From positions 124,001 to 188,000 of the forward strand of contig JAEXUW010000009.1 of NCBI GenBank assembly GCA_023439835.1: DNA of 64,000 nt. Direction: 5' to 3'. The position numbers and the translations under genes were made by a program. Every line of letters begins with the position of its first letter. Positions within the stretch are counted from its first letter, which is position 1. Positions 17,379 to 26,871 of this stretch are shown here, in pieces. Below the pieces are notes generated by a model that saw only the letters and a list, made by a program, of their open reading frames with translations, was not told the origin of the DNA and made no database searches. The stretch is from Bacillota bacterium. GTDB taxonomy: Bacteria; Bacillota; Clostridia; Oscillospirales; Ruminococcaceae.

Positions 17379-18335
17379 TCAATAAACATCAAATTTCTTT
17401 ACGGTTTCCTTCTTGTCCATATTAAGCCCGAGATTGTCAAGAAGCTCCTGCGCGGCGTTATAGCCCATCTTCTTCTGACGGTTGTTCATTGCGGCAACCT
17501 CTAATATTACAGCAAGATTTCGCCCCGGCTTAACAGGGATTGTCATTGAAGGAATCATTACGCCGAGAATTGAAGTGTATTCACTGTCCATTCCCATGCG
17601 GTCATAAACCTTATCGGGATCCCACAGCTCAAGCTCGATAATAAGGTCTATTTTTTCTGTCACCTTAACAGAGCCCATACCAAAAAGGCGACGAGCATTA
17701 ACAATGCCGATGCCACGAAGCTCAAGAAAATGGCGTATATTATCCGGCGAAGAACCGACAAGGCTGATATTTGAAACCTTTCTGATTTCGACGGCATCAT
17801 CAGCGACAAGTCTATGTCCTCTTTTAATAAGCTCAACGGCGGTTTCGCTTTTTCCGACTCCGCTTTCTCCAACAATAAGAAGCCCCTCGCCGTAAACCTC
17901 AATAAGAACACCGTGACGTGTTATTCTCGGTGCAAGCTTTAAATTTAAAAAAGCTATCAAACTTGCCAGAAAATTCGAAGTGCTTTCCTTTGACCTTAAT
18001 AGCGGTGTTCCGTATTTTTGTGCCGCCGCGATTATTTCGGGATAAGGCTCAAGCTCTCTAGTTATCACCGCACAGGGAATCTGTTTTGAAAAAAGAAGAT
18101 CCAATCTTTCATATCTTGTTTTTTCGTCAATTGTTGCCAGATAGGCAAACTCCATTTTTCCGAAAATTTGAATTCTTTCAGCGTTGAAATATTCATAGAA
18201 TCCCATAAGCTGAAGTCCGGGACGTGTTACGTCATTTTCACTTATCACGATTTCAGCCGCCGGCTTGGGAAGAAAAACCTTCTCAAGATTGAATTCATCA
18301 ACTAAAGCTTGCAAAGGAACCGTAAATTCTGCCAT
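17379..18335 (-). CDS. hprK: HPr kinase/phosphorylase
   Basis: A 318-residue bifunctional enzyme that phosphorylates HPr at Ser46 using ATP or pyrophosphate and removes it again, the hub of carbon catabolite control in Firmicutes. The P-loop is GESGVGKS (156-163), and the HprK signature follows as LELRGIGIVNARRLFG. The N-terminal domain (1-130) has the normal length. It has its own strong promoter (18367-18395) and SD GGAGG. PHP, murB, rapZ, whiA and dnaE follow on the same strand. No HPr or Crh gene is present in this cluster. Confidence 0.95.
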   Translation of the reverse strand: MAEFTVPLQALVDEFNLEKVFLPKPAAEIVISENDVTRPGLQLMGFYEYFNAERIQIFGKMEFAYLATIDEKTRYERLDLLFSKQIPCAVITRELEPYPEIIAAAQKYGTPLLRSKESTSNFLASLIAFLNLKLAPRITRHGVLIEVYGEGLLIVGESGVGKSETAVELIKRGHRLVADDAVEIRKVSNISLVGSSPDNIRHFLELRGIGIVNARRLFGMGSVKVTEKIDLIIELELWDPDKVYDRMGMDSEYTSILGVMIPSMTIPVKPGRNLAVILEVAAMNNRQKKMGYNAAQELLDNLGLNMDKKETVKKFDVY

Positions 18336-18366
18336 TATTGCACCTCCATAAAATGCTTGTATTTTT

Positions 18367-18395
18367 ATTATAGCTTATATGAGAAAAAAATTCAA
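18367..18395 (-). promoter_or_regulatory. Sigma-A promoter of hprK cluster
   Basis: On the minus strand, TTGAAT (18390-18395) and TATAAT (18367-18372) are separated by 17 bp, in the 66-bp gap before hprK. Confidence 0.85.
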
Positions 18396-18401
18396 TCGTG
18401 T

Positions 18402-19673
18402 TCACTGTAAAATAAGACCCTTTTCTAGCATCTGTTGAGCCGCCAAAAGTATTCCCATCTTTCCGCTTGGATAGGTAATTCCGCCCTGAAGCCATGCGGC
18501 AAAGGGTTCTCTTATTGGGGCATCTGCTGAAAGCTCAATAGAAGCCCCCATTGTGAAAGCCCCCGCCGCCATTATAACCTTGCTGTTATAGCCCGGCATG
18601 TCCCATGCCTCCGGCGATACGAAGGAATCAACCGGCGCACCCTTTTGAATTCCCTGACAAAAGGCGGTGAGCGTTTCTTCATTCTTTAATAGCACTGCTG
18701 TAATAATATCAGAGCGCTTTTCGCCTTTTTGGGGAAGACACTTGTATCCCAAAGACTCAAAAAACCTTGCGGCAAAAACAGCGGTTTTCAAAGCGTTCGC
18801 AACAATTTCAGGGGCAAGAAAAAAGCCAAGAAACATTTCCCTGCTCTGATTTAGGGTGCAGCCAACCTCCTTGCCCATCCCCACACAGGTGAGTCTGTAT
18901 GAGCAAAGCTCTACGAGCTTTCTTTTTCCGGCTATATAACCGCCGGTTGAAGCAATTGCCCCGCCAGGATTTTTTATCAAAGAGCCGACAATTAAATCCG
19001 CGCCGACCTGTGTCGGTTCTTTATCCTCGACAAATTCACCGTAGCAATTATCCACCATGACGATAGCGTCAGGGTTTGATGCCTTAACCGCACTGACGAT
19101 CTCACCGATTTCACAAACGGTCAATGCCGGACGTAATGAATACCCCCTTGACCGCTGAATATAAACCACCTTTGCGTCTTTTGACTTAATTGAAATCTCT
19201 GAAAAATCCGGCTTTCCATCGTCTGTTAAATCAGCCTGTTCATATTTAATTCCAAAATCCAAAAGTGAGCCGTTACCCTTCCCACCGCTTATTCCTATAA
19301 CCTCTTCAAGCGTGTCATAGGGCTTTCCCGTTGCTGAGAAAATTGTATCGCCGGTTCTTAGTATTCCAAAAAGCGCCGTTGAAAGCGCATGAGTGCCGGA
19401 TACGAAATTATGCCGTACCAGAGCATCCTCAGCACCGAAAACTTCGGCAAAAACCTTGTCGAGAATTTCTCTTCCCATATCGCCGTAGCCATAGCCCGTA
19501 CTCCCCTTGAGTGACGCTTCGCTGACCTTGTTGTTTATAAATGCACTGAGAACTTTTCTTCCGTTATACTCAGCGAGCATATCAATCTCCGAAAACTCCT
19601 CAAAGCATACTCTCTGAGCCTTTTGTGCAACATCAAGTAGCCTTTGGTCTATATTAAAAAAATTATCAGTCAT
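18402..19673 (-). CDS. Methionine gamma-lyase-related PLP protein (YnbB/'aluminium resistance' family)
   Basis: A 423-residue fold-type I PLP enzyme that matches the COG4100 / Met_gamma_lyase Pfam family (YnbB). Visible signatures are GSTGYGYGDMGRE, RHNFVSGTHALSTALFG, the PLP-site segment GSLIKNPGGAIASTGGY with the expected Schiff-base lysine (SLIKNPGG), and MVDNCYGEF carrying the cofactor aspartate. Family members are annotated as cysteine/methionine lyase-like or aluminium resistance, with weak experimental basis. The start overlaps the GNAT gene stop by 8 bp, so it is the last gene of the murD-M42-M42-GNAT unit. Confidence 0.88.
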   Translation of the reverse strand: MTDNFFNIDQRLLDVAQKAQRVCFEEFSEIDMLAEYNGRKVLSAFINNKVSEASLKGSTGYGYGDMGREILDKVFAEVFGAEDALVRHNFVSGTHALSTALFGILRTGDTIFSATGKPYDTLEEVIGISGGKGNGSLLDFGIKYEQADLTDDGKPDFSEISIKSKDAKVVYIQRSRGYSLRPALTVCEIGEIVSAVKASNPDAIVMVDNCYGEFVEDKEPTQVGADLIVGSLIKNPGGAIASTGGYIAGKRKLVELCSYRLTCVGMGKEVGCTLNQSREMFLGFFLAPEIVANALKTAVFAARFFESLGYKCLPQKGEKRSDIITAVLLKNEETLTAFCQGIQKGAPVDSFVSPEAWDMPGYNSKVIMAAGAFTMGASIELSADAPIREPFAAWLQGGITYPSGKMGILLAAQQMLEKGLILQ

Positions 19674-20442
19674 TTACTACTTTCCTTTCAAAAACTGTTT
19701 CGTGAAGAACGGGAAGAAATCCTATTTCAGCATAATAGCTCACCCTGTGCGCTCTCGCAAAAAGCCTGACGGTAAAGCCCTCACCCCAAAGCTTGTTGCC
19801 GATCCAGTATAAAAGCTCACGAGCATAATGCTTTCCTCGATGTTCGGGAAGCGTTGCGACATGACCGACGAGCGCCGAATTCTCTATAAGATACTGAATT
19901 GTCGCCGTTGTACAGCCGTTATACAAAAAGGTTTGGCTAAGCCCCCTTCTAACTCTGTGGGAGGTATCCGTCAGCCACATACCGTAGGTTTTTTCAAGCT
20001 CGGGGAAGCTCTCTTTCAAAATCCCATACACGTCATCAAGCCTCGGAAGCTCGTCCACCTCAATTTCAGACAGCTTAATAAGCTCACGAAACTCAAACAT
20101 TGTCCTATCCTCAGCGGAATATTCAAACAAAAGCTTAGCCTTAACCGGCTCGGTTATTTCACAATCAGCCTCAAAAAGCCTCGGCTTGTTCATTTCTATA
20201 AACATAAGCAAATCCTCTGAAAGCTCCCCACTCGGAGTGAAACCATCAAAACGTGAAACTGTCAGAGTCGAATTAAAAACACACAAAAGCGCTTCGGGCT
20301 TTTCATATTCAGCGATATAAAATCGGCAAAAATCAAATCCCGCACCATAGGCTTCGAAATGCGATTTAATTCTTAAGCGATAATGATTAAAAACCAGATT
20401 TTCAAATAGCGAGCCGTCAATATGAAAAAGCTGTCTTATCAT
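19666..20442 (-). CDS. GNAT-family N-acetyltransferase
   Basis: A 258-residue protein. The C-terminal half carries the acetyl-CoA-binding GNAT motif A as VGHVATLPEHRGKHYARELLYWI (about 193-215), with the Q/RxxGxG/A loop as RGKHYA, followed by the ARAHRVSYYAEIGF segment typical of motif B. The N-terminal 120 residues are less conserved and may be a second, degenerate GNAT-like domain. The acceptor substrate is unknown. It overlaps the M42 gene upstream by 4 bp and the PLP-enzyme gene downstream by 8 bp, so the three are translationally coupled. Confidence 0.82.
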   Translation of the reverse strand: MIRQLFHIDGSLFENLVFNHYRLRIKSHFEAYGAGFDFCRFYIAEYEKPEALLCVFNSTLTVSRFDGFTPSGELSEDLLMFIEMNKPRLFEADCEITEPVKAKLLFEYSAEDRTMFEFRELIKLSEIEVDELPRLDDVYGILKESFPELEKTYGMWLTDTSHRVRRGLSQTFLYNGCTTATIQYLIENSALVGHVATLPEHRGKHYARELLYWIGNKLWGEGFTVRLFARAHRVSYYAEIGFLPVLHETVFERKVVND

Positions 20443-21458
20443 GCATTATGCACCCTTGAAGCCAGTTTAAAGGCAAGCTTCTTCATTGATTCTAAATCCT
20501 CAAGCTTTATCACACAGGAAGGTGAATGAAGATAACGGCAGGGAACAGAAATCGCTACCGTTCTCACTCCCCCTCTTGAAATATGAATTGAGCCTGAGTC
20601 ATTTCCGCCGGCAACCATCGTTTTTGTCTGACAAGGGATACCGTTTTTTGAAGCTTCATCAAAAGCAAGCCTATAAAGCTCTCTGTCATAGACTGTTGCC
20701 TTGTCCATAAATGAAACTACCGTGCCTTTCCCCAGTATGCAAACTCTCTTATCGTCTGATACCTCGGGAATATCGGCGGCTGTGGTCGCCTCTAAAACTA
20801 TCGCTATATCTGGATTAATTGTATATGCAGCGGCTTTTGCACCACGAAGCCCGATTTCCTCTTGTGTTACAAAAGCGAAGTGAGTGTCATACTCAAGCTC
20901 AGAATCAATCATTTCAAGAATAACCGCACAGCCCGCCCTGTCGTCAATTGCCTTTGACTTTATAAAGCCGTCGCCGAATTCTAAAAAATCCGCCAAGAAT
21001 GAAACTGAATCGCCCGGCGTTACATAGTCCCTTGCATTCTCTTTATTCAAAGCACCAATATCTATATATAGCTTTTCCGCCTTGACAGCCGTATCCTTTT
21101 CCTCGGCGGTGAGATTATGAACAGCCTTTGAACCGATAACTCCGTTAATTTTATCTTTGCCTACGGATACTGCTCTTCCGAAAATAACACGTGAGTCAAC
21201 CCCGCCGACTGGGGAAATTTTAAGCGTTCCGTCACTGTTAATATATGTCACAATCATACCGACCTCATCCATATGGGCGGATATCATAAGTTTTTTCTCA
21301 GGCGTATTTTTACCCTTTTTAAAGCAGAGAATGTTCCCGAGGTTATCGACGGTATATTCACACTTCCCCGAGATTTGTGAAATAATATAATCCCTGACCT
21401 CATCCTCGTTCCCTGAAATACCGTTTAGCTCACAAAGCTTTTTTAATCTTTCAAGCAT
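20439..21458 (-). CDS. M42-family aminopeptidase (second copy)
   Basis: A 339-residue zinc or cobalt metallopeptidase of the M42 family (glutamyl aminopeptidase/deblocking type, related to tetrahedral aminopeptidases). The metal ligands sit in SAHMDEVGMI (about 62-71), AIDDRAGCAV (about 172), TQEEIGLRGAK (catalytic Glu pair) and YLHSPSCVI. It acts in the cytoplasm on peptides. It is a tandem paralogue of the preceding gene, sharing the same length and motif spacing, and its start overlaps that gene's stop by one base. The two may have different substrate preferences or form a mixed oligomer; that is not decidable here. Confidence 0.9.
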   Translation of the reverse strand: MLERLKKLCELNGISGNEDEVRDYIISQISGKCEYTVDNLGNILCFKKGKNTPEKKLMISAHMDEVGMIVTYINSDGTLKISPVGGVDSRVIFGRAVSVGKDKINGVIGSKAVHNLTAEEKDTAVKAEKLYIDIGALNKENARDYVTPGDSVSFLADFLEFGDGFIKSKAIDDRAGCAVILEMIDSELEYDTHFAFVTQEEIGLRGAKAAAYTINPDIAIVLEATTAADIPEVSDDKRVCILGKGTVVSFMDKATVYDRELYRLAFDEASKNGIPCQTKTMVAGGNDSGSIHISRGGVRTVAISVPCRYLHSPSCVIKLEDLESMKKLAFKLASRVHNA

Positions 21459-22477
21459 TACCTTACACCTCCCAGAATAAAATCTGCCATTAGCCTTGCG
21501 GTATTTTCAATATCCTTAAAGTCAACTACCTCAACAGGCGTGTGCATATATTTGAGTGGAATAGATGCAGTAACAGTTCTGACACCGCCTTTTGTTACGC
21601 CGATTGAATCGGCATTGGTACCAGTTGTTCCGTTCATTATTTCAAGCTGATAAGGGATTTCATTATCAACAGCAGTTTGAATTAAAGCCTCTGACATTGC
21701 TCTGTTAAGTGATGGGGCAATACCTATCATTGCACCTTCGCCCATTATGCCGCATTTAAACGCACTGTCGTCAGCGGTAAGAGCAAAAGAAACATCAACC
21801 GCAATCGCAATATCAGGCGAAATATTAAAAGCCGCTGTTTTTACTCCCCTTGCTCCTGTTTCCTCTTGAGCTGAAAAAAGTGCGGTAACCTTCATCGGCA
21901 CACTTTTCTCTTTCAGCATGTCAAGAGTGAGAAGAATTGCGGCGACACCGCTTCTGTCATCAATTGACTTTGAGGAAAAATGACCGTTCAAAAGCTCTCT
22001 CGGCTCACCCACGACTGAAACTCTGTCGCCTAGAGAAACAATTTTCGCAAGCTCATCTTTTGAATATCCTGTATCGATAAAGATATCCTCAATTTTCGGA
22101 ATTTTCTTATCATCGTCAGATAAGTGAGGCGGTATTGAGGTTATAACGCCTTTTATTGTTTTCTTTCCAAAAATATTGACCGTCTGTGCGGCAAGAAGCC
22201 GCCTGTCAACACCGCCGCAGTTTGAAACCTTCAAAAAGCCCTCATCGGTAATATACGTAACAATCATTCCGATTTCATCGATATGAGCGTCCAGAAAAAT
22301 ATGTGTTTTGTTTTCCGCACTCCCCGATAATGTCCCAATGACATTTCCGAAGCAGTCAATGTGAGCGTCTGAGCAATATTCACTTAACATTCTGCAAGCA
22401 GTTTCAGCCGCAGATTTTTCACAGCCTGCGACGCCGTTAGCGGTAACAAGTGAGGTGAGAGTTTCTTTCAGGTTCAT
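21458..22477 (-). CDS. M42-family aminopeptidase (first copy)
   Basis: A 339-residue M42 metallopeptidase. Metal and catalytic residues lie in LDAHIDEIGMIV (about 63-74), SIDDRSGVAAI, SAQEETGARGVKT and YMHTPVEVVD, the same framework as the gene immediately downstream. In this family the enzyme forms large tetrahedral oligomers that trim N-terminal residues from peptides. It starts 57 bp after murD on the same strand. The unit therefore joins a cell-wall synthesis gene with peptide trimming, plausibly recycling of peptides, though this is only contextual. Confidence 0.9.
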   Translation of the reverse strand: MNLKETLTSLVTANGVAGCEKSAAETACRMLSEYCSDAHIDCFGNVIGTLSGSAENKTHIFLDAHIDEIGMIVTYITDEGFLKVSNCGGVDRRLLAAQTVNIFGKKTIKGVITSIPPHLSDDDKKIPKIEDIFIDTGYSKDELAKIVSLGDRVSVVGEPRELLNGHFSSKSIDDRSGVAAILLTLDMLKEKSVPMKVTALFSAQEETGARGVKTAAFNISPDIAIAVDVSFALTADDSAFKCGIMGEGAMIGIAPSLNRAMSEALIQTAVDNEIPYQLEIMNGTTGTNADSIGVTKGGVRTVTASIPLKYMHTPVEVVDFKDIENTARLMADFILGGVR

Positions 22478-22533
22478 TTTATTCTCCTTATTATATTGGA
22501 AATAGATTTTGCAGTCATTTATCTTAGAAATAT

Positions 22534-23925
22534 TTAAAGCATTGATACCAGATTTTTAAAGTGCTTGCCTCTAGCTTCAAAATTAGGGTACATATCAAAG
22601 CTTGCGCAAGCGGGGGAAAGCGTAACAATATCACCGCTAACAGCAAGCTCACGTGCTGTATTTACAGCTTCCTCAAGGGTTTTAACCCTGATGATTTTCA
22701 GCTGCTTTGAATCATAGTCTTCATATTTTGTTACCGCCTCTTCAATCTTTGGCGCTGTCAGCCCCAGAAGAATCAAAAGCTTGACTTTATCATTCATTGG
22801 TTTAGCAAGAGGCTCAAAGGGTATTTTTTTATCATACCCGCCCGCTATGACAATCAGCTTTTTATTAAACGAAGCCAATCCCGCCAATACCCTTGACGGC
22901 GATGTGGCAATGCTGTCGTTATAATACCTTACTCCGTCAAGCTCACGTACAAACTCAATTCTGTGCTCTACTCCGCCAAATTCACGGGCAACCTTTATCA
23001 TGCTCTCAACGCTGACCTCGCCCCAAACAGCGCTTATTGCTGTCAGATAGTTTTCAACGTTGTGAATTCCCGGAATTTTTATTTCAGACATAGGCAGTAT
23101 TTTCGTCACGCTTCCGTAATCGCAGTAGCATAGTACTCCGCTGTCATTTAAAAACGCACCCGAAAGTGGTTTTTCCCTCCTGCTGAAAGTAACAAGCTTC
23201 CCCCTCACTAAATCTTTGAGCTTTATGGTTTCATCGTTGTCAAGATTTAAAACTGCTCGTGAAAAAGCATTCTGGTGCAAAATTAGATTGCACTTTGCGC
23301 CTATGTACTCATCCATCGTTCCATGAACGTCAAGGTGATTAGGCGCAATATTTGTTATGACAGCAACAGACGGTGACTTCCGCATTGAAATAAGCTGAAA
23401 GCTGGAAAGCTCAACAACTGCAACATCATTTTCATCAATTTCTTCGATTATCGGCAAAAGTGCCTTTCCGATATTTCCGCCTAGATGAACTGTCCTGCCC
23501 TGTGCTTTTAGCATTTCACTCATAAGCGTTGTTGTCGTCGTTTTCCCGTCTGAGCCTGTGACAGCATAGATTTTGCAAGGGCACAGGTCAAAGAAAGCCT
23601 CCATTTCAGAGGTAACAACTACCCCTTGCTCTCTTGCTTTCATAAGCATCGGGTGATTAAAATACATGCCCGGTGTTCTAAAAACAATGTCACTTTCAAA
23701 AATAGCATTTAAATAATCCTCGCCAAGTGAAAACGTGGCGCCTAGCTTCTCTAGCTGGTCATAAAGCTCAGCGTCAAAGCTTTCCTTTGATTTCTTATCG
23801 CATACTGTTATTTTAAGTCCCTTTTTTAAAAACAGCTTAATCAGCTCACAATGGCTGACCCCCGTTCCGATAAAGGCTATTTTCTTATCCTTAATCTCAT
23901 TAAAAAAACGCTCGGCTTTTGTCAT
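22534..23925 (-). CDS. murD: UDP-N-acetylmuramoyl-L-alanine--D-glutamate ligase
   Basis: A 463-residue cytosolic Mur ligase that adds D-glutamate to UDP-MurNAc-L-Ala. The N-terminal Rossmann-like UDP-binding domain (IAFIGTGVSH) is followed by the ATP loop VTGSDGKTTTTTL (about 117-129), then NIAPNHLDVHG and the C-terminal ligase domain with YYNDSIATSPSRVLAGL. Length is normal. SD GGAGGGG just upstream of the ATG. It is first of a five-gene minus-strand unit and has its own promoter at 23975-24003. It stands apart from a dcw cluster here. Confidence 0.95.
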   Translation of the reverse strand: MTKAERFFNEIKDKKIAFIGTGVSHCELIKLFLKKGLKITVCDKKSKESFDAELYDQLEKLGATFSLGEDYLNAIFESDIVFRTPGMYFNHPMLMKAREQGVVVTSEMEAFFDLCPCKIYAVTGSDGKTTTTTLMSEMLKAQGRTVHLGGNIGKALLPIIEEIDENDVAVVELSSFQLISMRKSPSVAVITNIAPNHLDVHGTMDEYIGAKCNLILHQNAFSRAVLNLDNDETIKLKDLVRGKLVTFSRREKPLSGAFLNDSGVLCYCDYGSVTKILPMSEIKIPGIHNVENYLTAISAVWGEVSVESMIKVAREFGGVEHRIEFVRELDGVRYYNDSIATSPSRVLAGLASFNKKLIVIAGGYDKKIPFEPLAKPMNDKVKLLILLGLTAPKIEEAVTKYEDYDSKQLKIIRVKTLEEAVNTARELAVSGDIVTLSPACASFDMYPNFEARGKHFKNLVSML

Positions 23926-23974
23926 AAAAACCCCTCCGCACAGAAAAAAATGTTTATTTACATTCCAAAATAAT

Positions 23975-24003
23975 ATTATATCCTATTTGAGGTAAAATAG
24001 CAA
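23975..24003 (-). promoter_or_regulatory. Sigma-A promoter of murD unit
   Basis: On the minus strand, TTGCTA (23998-24003), 17 bp, TATAAT (23975-23980), about 50 bp before murD. Confidence 0.7.
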
Positions 24004-24145
24004 TATCACCCTTCGTTAGGTGTAAAAAAACACTGTACTAAATTAATAGATTTTTTGTGAAAATTGTATAAACTGCAAGAAAAGTATTGTATTATAAAAG
24101 TCTTTGCATTATAATTGTATTTGCCGCAGCCTACACTGTGTCCTG

Positions 24146-24174
24146 CTGACATTTTTTTGCGTTTCGGTTAAAAT
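24146..24174 (+). promoter_or_regulatory. Sigma-A promoter of potABCD
   Basis: CTGACA (24146-24151), a 17-bp spacer that contains a T7 run, and TAAAAT (24169-24174). A weaker candidate, TTGTAT-17-TATAAT, lies upstream at 24087-24115. A small palindrome, ACACTGTGT, lies just before the -35. Confidence 0.7.
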
Positions 24175-24207
24175 CACTGACACGCTTTAAAGGAGATTGA
24201 TACGGAA

Positions 24208-25254
24208 TTGGAAAACACTATCATCCGCCTGAAAGATGTCATCGTCGAATATGACGGTGAACAAATTCTCAAAAAAATCAACCTTGATATCGGTGACAAG
24301 GAATTCGTAACTCTGCTTGGTCCGTCAGGATGCGGAAAAACCACCACTCTTAGAATTATCGGCGGTTTTGTTCAGATGGAAAGCGGAGATATTTTTTTCA
24401 ACAATAAAAAAATAAACACACTTCCGCCTCATAAACGAGAAGTAAATACCGTTTTTCAGCGGTATGCTTTATTCCCGCACCTTAATATCTATGAAAATGT
24501 TGCATTCGGGCTGAGGATACAAAAGCTTTCCGAAAAAGAAATTAAAAACAGAGTTCAGGAAATGCTTGAGCTTGTAAATTTAAAGGGCTTTGAAAAGCGC
24601 TCAATAAACAGCCTCTCTGGCGGACAGCAACAGCGTGTGGCTATTGCTCGCGCACTTGTCAACCGTCCGAAGGTTTTGCTTCTTGACGAGCCTTTAGGTG
24701 CGCTTGATTTAAAGCTTAGAAAAGAAATGCAGATTGAGCTGAAGAAAATTCAGCAAAATCTTGAAATAACCTTCGTCTATGTCACTCACGATCAGGAGGA
24801 GGCTCTGACAATGTCAGACACCGTTGTTGTCATGAACAACGGCACAATTCAGCAGATTGGAACGCCTCAGGATATTTATAACGAGCCTATAAATGCCTTC
24901 GTCGCTGACTTCATCGGCGAAAGCAATATTATTGACGGAATAATGCGAAAGGACTTTCTCGTTGAATTCGCGGGGAGGGAATTTGAATGTGTTGACGGCG
25001 GTTTTGGCAGAAACGAAATTGTTGATGTTGTAATCAGACCAGAAGACATTAAGGTTGTTCCGCAGGTTATGGGCGCGATCACAGGCGTCGTTGAAACCGT
25101 AATATTTAAGGGCGTACATTATGAAATGATTGTTGATGCCCTCGGATACAAGTGGATTATTCATTCAACTCAAAGTGAGGAGGTCGGGGCGCTGATCGGT
25201 ATGACGGTTACTCCCATGGACATTCACATCATGAAAAAGCCGGAGGATGAGTGA
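24208..25254 (+). CDS. potA: Spermidine/putrescine ABC transporter ATP-binding protein
   Basis: A 348-residue ATPase. Walker A is GPSGCGKTT (about 38-46), the signature motif is LSGGQQQRVAIARAL, and Walker B is VLLLDEPLGALD. The C-terminal TOBE-like region is the usual PotA regulatory domain. It energises uptake of polyamines with PotB, PotC and PotD. The start is a TTG with SD AGGAG 12 nt upstream; no better in-frame start is seen. It is first gene of a four-gene operon and overlaps potB by one base. Confidence 0.93.
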   Translation: MENTIIRLKDVIVEYDGEQILKKINLDIGDKEFVTLLGPSGCGKTTTLRIIGGFVQMESGDIFFNNKKINTLPPHKREVNTVFQRYALFPHLNIYENVAFGLRIQKLSEKEIKNRVQEMLELVNLKGFEKRSINSLSGGQQQRVAIARALVNRPKVLLLDEPLGALDLKLRKEMQIELKKIQQNLEITFVYVTHDQEEALTMSDTVVVMNNGTIQQIGTPQDIYNEPINAFVADFIGESNIIDGIMRKDFLVEFAGREFECVDGGFGRNEIVDVVIRPEDIKVVPQVMGAITGVVETVIFKGVHYEMIVDALGYKWIIHSTQSEEVGALIGMTVTPMDIHIMKKPEDE

Positions 25255-26066
25255 TGAAAAAAACTAAAGCTCTGGCTACACCATATATCGTATGGATGAT
25301 GGTTTTTATTATCGTGCCTCTTCTGCTTGTAATATATTTTGCATTTACCACGAAAAACGGTGAATTCACGATTGAAAATATCACTTCTATGACACCGTTT
25401 ATGCCTGTTCTGTTCCGCTCGATTTGGCTTGCGTTCATTTCAACCGCAATATGCCTTGTGATTGCATTCCCGCTGGCGTTTGTTATCTCAAGGGCAATGC
25501 CAAAAAAGCAAAGCACTCTTCTCATGCTCATGCTTCTTCCCATGTGGATAAATTTTCTTCTCAGAACCTATGCATGGATAACGCTTCTTGATTCTAACGG
25601 AATAATCAATCATGTGCTGTCTTTTTTCAATCTCCCCACTTTTGATAATATGCTCAATAACCAAGGGGCTATCGTTCTGGGAATGGTATATAACTACCTT
25701 CCGTTTATGATACTTCCTCTTTATTCTGTTATGACAAAAATTGACAATAGCATTGTTGAGGCTGCTCAAGATTTAGGTGCAAGTCAAATGAATGTCGTTT
25801 CAAGGGTGATTATACCTCTTTCTCTTCCTGGTATTTCAACCGGAATTATTATGGTTTTCGTCCCATCTATTTCAACGTTTATCATATCTAGAATGTTAGG
25901 CGGCGGTACTAATGACTTAATCGGCGATATAATCGAACAGCAGTTTTTAGGAACGTCATATAATCCTCATTTAGGCTCGGCAATGGCGCTTGTTCTTATG
26001 ATTATTGTGCTTCTTATCATGAGTCTGTTTAACCAGTTCGGCGATAATGAGGAGTATATATTATGA
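25254..26066 (+). CDS. potB: Spermidine/putrescine ABC transporter permease PotB
   Basis: A permease of about 270 residues with six predicted membrane helices. The cytoplasmic EAA loop, which docks the ATPase, reads EAAQDLGASQMNVVSRVIIPLS (about 168-189). I choose the ATG at 25254, which overlaps the potA stop as TGATG and has GGAGG 7 nt upstream; the GTG 3 bp earlier is too close to that SD. It overlaps potC by 4 bp. It forms a heterodimeric channel with PotC. Confidence 0.92.
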   Translation: MKKTKALATPYIVWMMVFIIVPLLLVIYFAFTTKNGEFTIENITSMTPFMPVLFRSIWLAFISTAICLVIAFPLAFVISRAMPKKQSTLLMLMLLPMWINFLLRTYAWITLLDSNGIINHVLSFFNLPTFDNMLNNQGAIVLGMVYNYLPFMILPLYSVMTKIDNSIVEAAQDLGASQMNVVSRVIIPLSLPGISTGIIMVFVPSISTFIISRMLGGGTNDLIGDIIEQQFLGTSYNPHLGSAMALVLMIIVLLIMSLFNQFGDNEEYIL

Positions 26067-26863
26067 GAAAGACAATTTCACGTATCTATCTGATGATTGT
26101 TCTGTTTTTTCTGTATGTTCCGATACTTGTTTTAGTTGTCTATTCCTTCAACGAATCAAAAAGCCGTGCAAATTGGGAAGGCTTTTCGCTGGTTTGGTAC
26201 AGAAAGCTTTTTAACAATGATCAAATAATATCGGCGCTTATTAACACTGTTATTATTGCCTTAATATCATCAATTCTTGCAACGCTGATAGGTACGCTTG
26301 CGGCAATCGGAATTAACCGCATGAAAAAGCTCCCGAAAGCTACGGTAATGAACATTACCTATATACCTATTATCAACCCCGAAATAATCACAGGCGTATC
26401 GCTGATGCTTCTTTTTAGAATTTTTATGGACTATTTTAACTTTCAGATGGGATATATGAGCCTGATTATTGCACATATTACCTTTAACATACCTTATGTA
26501 ATTTACAGCGTTATTCCAAAGCTAAGACAAATGAACCCTTTTCTTATTGAAGCCGCACAGGACTTAGGCTGTAACGAGCGACAGGCATTCTTTAAGGTTG
26601 TCATTCCTGAAATTCTGCCCGGTGTCCTCTCTGGATTTCTTCTTGCTCTAACATATTCAATTGATGATTTTGTTGTCAGCTATTTCACATCGGGAACGAG
26701 GATTGAAACACTTCCTATTACGATTGCCGCTATGACAAGAAAGAGGGTTTCACCCGAAATCAATGCGTTGTCCGCAATAATTTTTACTGTTGTGCTTGTG
26801 ATTTTGTTAATCAAAAATTTCTTGAATAATAAAAAAATCAAAGAACAAAAAATAAGAAAGTAG
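26063..26863 (+). CDS. potC: Spermidine/putrescine ABC transporter permease PotC
   Basis: A 266-residue membrane permease. The N-terminal helix (MIVLFFLYVPILVLVVYSF) is followed by the PotC-like FNESKSRANWEGFSLVWYRKL periplasm-facing stretch. The EAA loop is EAAQDLGCNERQAFFKVVIPE (about 172). It ends in a Lys-rich cytoplasmic tail. The start overlaps potB (ATGA). It pairs with PotB as the translocation path for polyamines. Confidence 0.92.
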   Translation: MRKTISRIYLMIVLFFLYVPILVLVVYSFNESKSRANWEGFSLVWYRKLFNNDQIISALINTVIIALISSILATLIGTLAAIGINRMKKLPKATVMNITYIPIINPEIITGVSLMLLFRIFMDYFNFQMGYMSLIIAHITFNIPYVIYSVIPKLRQMNPFLIEAAQDLGCNERQAFFKVVIPEILPGVLSGFLLALTYSIDDFVVSYFTSGTRIETLPITIAAMTRKRVSPEINALSAIIFTVVLVILLIKNFLNNKKIKEQKIRK

Positions 26864-26871
26864 GTAGATAA

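Noticed and set aside
24123..24158. Hairpin plus T7 run before potA as a terminator
   Set aside because: The stem is imperfect and separated from the T-run; the T-run is better explained as the 17-bp spacer between CTGACA and TAAAAT.
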